Shown here: in pieces, positions 6,708 to 8,497 of the stretch
How the letters are laid out: each line of letters begins with the position of its first letter
How positions within the stretch are numbered: the first letter of the stretch is position 1
Source of the DNA: a candidate division Zixibacteria bacterium 4484_93
GTDB lineage: Bacteria > UBP14 > UBA6098 > 4484-93
Length of the DNA: 8,497 bases
Assembly: GCA_002085385.1 (NCBI GenBank)
Contig: NATO01000126.1
Coordinates: 1-8,497, forward strand
Direction: 5' to 3'
Program-made: the position numbers and the translations under genes
The notes under the pieces: model-generated
Seen by the model: the letters and a program-made list of their open reading frames with translations, nothing else
What the model was told of the DNA's origin: nothing
Database searches by the model: none

Positions 6708-6775
6708 CTCGAAACTTGACAAATAAGCAGCAAGATTTACCTTAAAAGAAGGGTTAGTATTTGACAAGTTTCAAG
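6708..6775. repeat. Imperfect inverted repeat upstream of tRNA-Leu
   Basis: The left arm 6708-6725 (CTCGAAACTTGACAAATA) and right arm 6758-6775 (TATTTGACAAGTTTCAAG) pair at 16 of 18 positions across a 32-nt spacer. One mismatch is in the centre of the TTGACAA core, so both arms show TTGACA on the + strand. It could be a paired operator, or the remains of duplicated promoter elements. Confidence 0.7.
6716..6743 (+). promoter_or_regulatory. Candidate promoter for tRNA-Leu
   Basis: A perfect TTGACA (6716-6721) is followed after 16 bp by TACCTT (6738-6743), which keeps the three most conserved -10 positions (TAnnnT). Transcription from here would start about 30 nt before the mature tRNA 5' end. 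It follows the groEL terminator directly, so a new promoter is expected in this gap. The -10 is weak. Confidence 0.4.
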
Positions 6776-6781
6776 CATCTT

Positions 6782-6866
6782 GCCGGCGTGGCGAAACAGG
6801 TAGACGCACTGGACTCAAAATCCAGCGGATGTTAAATCCGTGTCGGTTCGACTCCGACCGCCGGCA
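6782..6866 (+). tRNA. tRNA-Leu (anticodon CAA)
   Basis: An 85-nt class II tRNA. The acceptor stem GCCGGCG (6782-6788) pairs with CGCCGGC (6859-6865), followed by discriminator A (6866). The anticodon stem CTGGA/TCCAG encloses loop CTCAAAA with anticodon CAA at 6816-6818, reading UUG. A long variable arm (CGGAT-GTTAA-ATCCG, 6826-6840) is diagnostic of leucine-type tRNAs. The T arm is GTCGG-TTCGACT-CCGAC (6842-6858). The 3' CCA is not encoded and must be added after processing. Confidence 0.97.
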
Positions 6867-6885
6867 AAAATGGAGGTGAGGTTAT

Positions 6886-8497
6886 ATGAAGATATTTATT
6901 ATTTTATCGACAATTCTTCTGGTATTTTCCCTGCCGTTGTATTCCGCATGGGAATCTGTCGGCTCGGTGCATCGGGCATCGCATCACCTCGTGCTCTCCA
7001 ACTCTGATGAGAACATACTCGCTGTCTGCACGACAGATACCCTCTTCATATCCCGTGATGGCGGAGAAAGGTTCACACCACTCGGGCATTTCAACCACGC
7101 CGCCTTCTATCCGAACAGCTCCGATACGATTGTCGCATCGTTTGGCTGGGGAACGCGCTCCGATGCAATGTATCTCTCGACCGATGGTGGAGGCTCATTC
7201 GAGTTCCTCGACTGGGTCTACCACCCGAAGTTTGTCGCGATAAATCCCGATACAGCTTCTATATGGTATATCGCCTCCGAGTGGGGAGTGGTGAAAACGA
7301 CGAACGCAGGAGCTGATTTCCACCAGATAAACGAGGGCATTCCCGAGGGCGAAAGGGACCTCTTCCATATCGATGTTTCGCCAGCAGCCACCTCGGTTAT
7401 CTGGGCGGTTGGGTATCTTGTATATGGCTCGACAGATGGCGGGGCAAGGTGGGAGAGGTTCGAGGAACCTTTCGCACTCGATTATTATTCCCCCTTATCC
7501 GTCACATCATCGCCAATAGACCCCGAGGTCGCCTATGTAGCTACATGGGGAGGTGTGGTAAGAACAACGAACTCTGGCAGTGATTGGATTACACCAACAA
7601 CACCGTTAGTTGATGCAAGAAAGGTCGTCATCTCCCCCGACGAGCCAGAGATTCTATACGCTTGCTCTGGTGCAATCGGTGTTTTCCGCTCGACCGATGC
7701 AGGAGAGAGCTGGAGCGAGTTCAACGATAGCCTGACAGAGACGGAGATTGTCGATATCGCTATCCAGAAACCAACAGGAAAACTGTTTGCACTATCCTCA
7801 CACGGTAATATATTTGTCTGGCAGGAGGAGACGGAGGAACTTTCCCTTACATTCTCCCTCGATTCCACAAGTTATTACTTCGGAGACAGCATCTTCTCGA
7901 CAACAAAACTCACCTCCCTCGTCGATTCGCTACTGTATATAGATGAGCCGACCATCATCTTTGCCAACCTGTATTTTATCATTATCTCTCCACTGGGGGA
8001 TACGGTCCTGCCGACCTATCCCGTGGCGCCCGGGATACCAGAAACCATTCCCATATCGACAGGGGAAACGATAACCGCTGATTTTGAACTGTTCAACAAT
8101 TTCGATTTCGATACAGTCTATGGAGAGTATAATGCAAAGGCTTGCTACATATCGGGATATAATATCGCCGGGGAAACACCGTTCTGGGAGGGAACACTCG
8201 AGAGCGAATGGGTGAGGTTCTCTCTCCTGCCACCGACAGGGATAACCGAACCAGAAGGGAAACCGAACTTCTCTTTAAGCATCTCGCCAAACCCATTCAA
8301 TTCATCCTGCCAAATAAGCGTTTTCTCACCAGAGGAAACTAAAGCAGGTCTCGAGATATTCAACATTAACGGGGAAAAGGTCGATGAGAAGGCTGTTTGC
8401 ATCTCCTCCGGAGGGAATATAATAATCTGGGAACCGAATGCCCTCCCAACCGGGGTCTATCTCATACGGATGCACGCAGGAAAAGAGCTGCTTACCA
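6886..8497 (+). CDS. Secreted Asp-box beta-propeller protein with Por/T9SS-type C-terminal sorting domain (3' end outside window)
   Basis: The frame is open from ATG 6886 to the window end (537 residues so far); GGAGGTG at 6872-6878 supports the start. Residues 1-20 are a signal peptide (hydrophobic, ending LYSA). Six Asp-box motifs (S/T-x-D/N-x-G-x-x-F/W) start at about residues 56 (SRDGGERF), 98 (STDGGGSF), 138 (TTNAGADF), 182 (STDGGARW), 227 (TTNSGSDW) and 269 (STDAGESW), marking BNR/sortilin-like propeller blades. A beta-rich linker region (about 318-455) follows. From about 463 comes SPNPFNSS, FNINGEKV and a closing LPTGVYLIRMHAGKELLT, the pattern of type A sorting domains that direct export across the outer membrane and cell-surface attachment. 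Only a few residues should be missing. No catalytic residues of sialidases are evident, so a binding or adhesion role is more likely, but the ligand is unknown. It starts 19 nt after the tRNA. Confidence 0.88.
   Translation, partial: MKIFIILSTILLVFSLPLYSAWESVGSVHRASHHLVLSNSDENILAVCTTDTLFISRDGGERFTPLGHFNHAAFYPNSSDTIVASFGWGTRSDAMYLSTDGGGSFEFLDWVYHPKFVAINPDTASIWYIASEWGVVKTTNAGADFHQINEGIPEGERDLFHIDVSPAATSVIWAVGYLVYGSTDGGARWERFEEPFALDYYSPLSVTSSPIDPEVAYVATWGGVVRTTNSGSDWITPTTPLVDARKVVISPDEPEILYACSGAIGVFRSTDAGESWSEFNDSLTETEIVDIAIQKPTGKLFALSSHGNIFVWQEETEELSLTFSLDSTSYYFGDSIFSTTKLTSLVDSLLYIDEPTIIFANLYFIIISPLGDTVLPTYPVAPGIPETIPISTGETITADFELFNNFDFDTVYGEYNAKACYISGYNIAGETPFWEGTLESEWVRFSLLPPTGITEPEGKPNFSLSISPNPFNSSCQISVFSPEETKAGLEIFNINGEKVDEKAVCISSGGNIIIWEPNALPTGVYLIRMHAGKELLT

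Noticed and set aside
6782..6866. tRNA-Leu as an integration (att) site of a mobile element.
   Set aside because: No integrase gene and no repeat of the tRNA 3' end appear elsewhere in the window.

Overview
The window reads like an ordinary chromosomal stretch from an uncultivated, diderm (outer-membrane) bacterium. Three things point to an FCB-type or neighbouring lineage such as candidate phylum WOR-3: an Omp85-type outer-membrane barrel fused to a patatin, several secreted proteins with Sec signal peptides, and a secreted beta-propeller ending in a Por/type IX-style C-terminal sorting domain (SPNPFNSS ... LPTGVYLIRM). This placement is inferred from protein style, not from a search. All genes are on the + strand.

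Layout. (1) Positions 1-472 hold the 3' end of a HEAT-repeat gene, broken by an exact 26-bp tandem duplication. (2) Positions 459-4721 form a tight envelope cluster: a secreted patatin-POTRA-Omp85 protein whose last barrel strands are split off by a -1 frameshift near 2619-2622, an unassigned predicted outer-membrane beta-barrel protein, and a PAP2-family phosphatase. Junctions are a 14-nt overlap, a 9-nt gap and a 4-nt gap, so co-transcription is likely. A joint role in envelope lipid turnover is a reasonable inference. (3) Positions 4722-4860 are an AT-rich control region with A-tracts, a promoter candidate and a weak CIRCE-like dyad, leading into groES (4861-5148) and groEL (5163-6641). A rho-independent terminator closes this operon. 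(4) An inverted repeat and promoter candidate precede tRNA-Leu(CAA) at 6782-6866. (5) From 6886 to the window end runs a secreted Asp-box beta-propeller protein with the sorting domain; it starts only 19 nt after the tRNA.

The most striking observation is in GroEL. It aligns without gaps to E. coli GroEL as recalled, except for one exact in-frame loss of 49 residues (E. coli 201-249) in the apical domain. The missing block carries much of the substrate- and GroES-binding surface (Y203, F204, L234, L237 in E. coli numbering) and core beta strands. The equatorial ATPase residues are intact. This is either a highly unusual chaperonin or a sequence/assembly deletion. Two other length changes in the window (the 26-bp duplication and the 1-base loss) make read-level verification the first check.

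No CRISPR array, insertion sequence, transposase, integrase or phage gene was seen.
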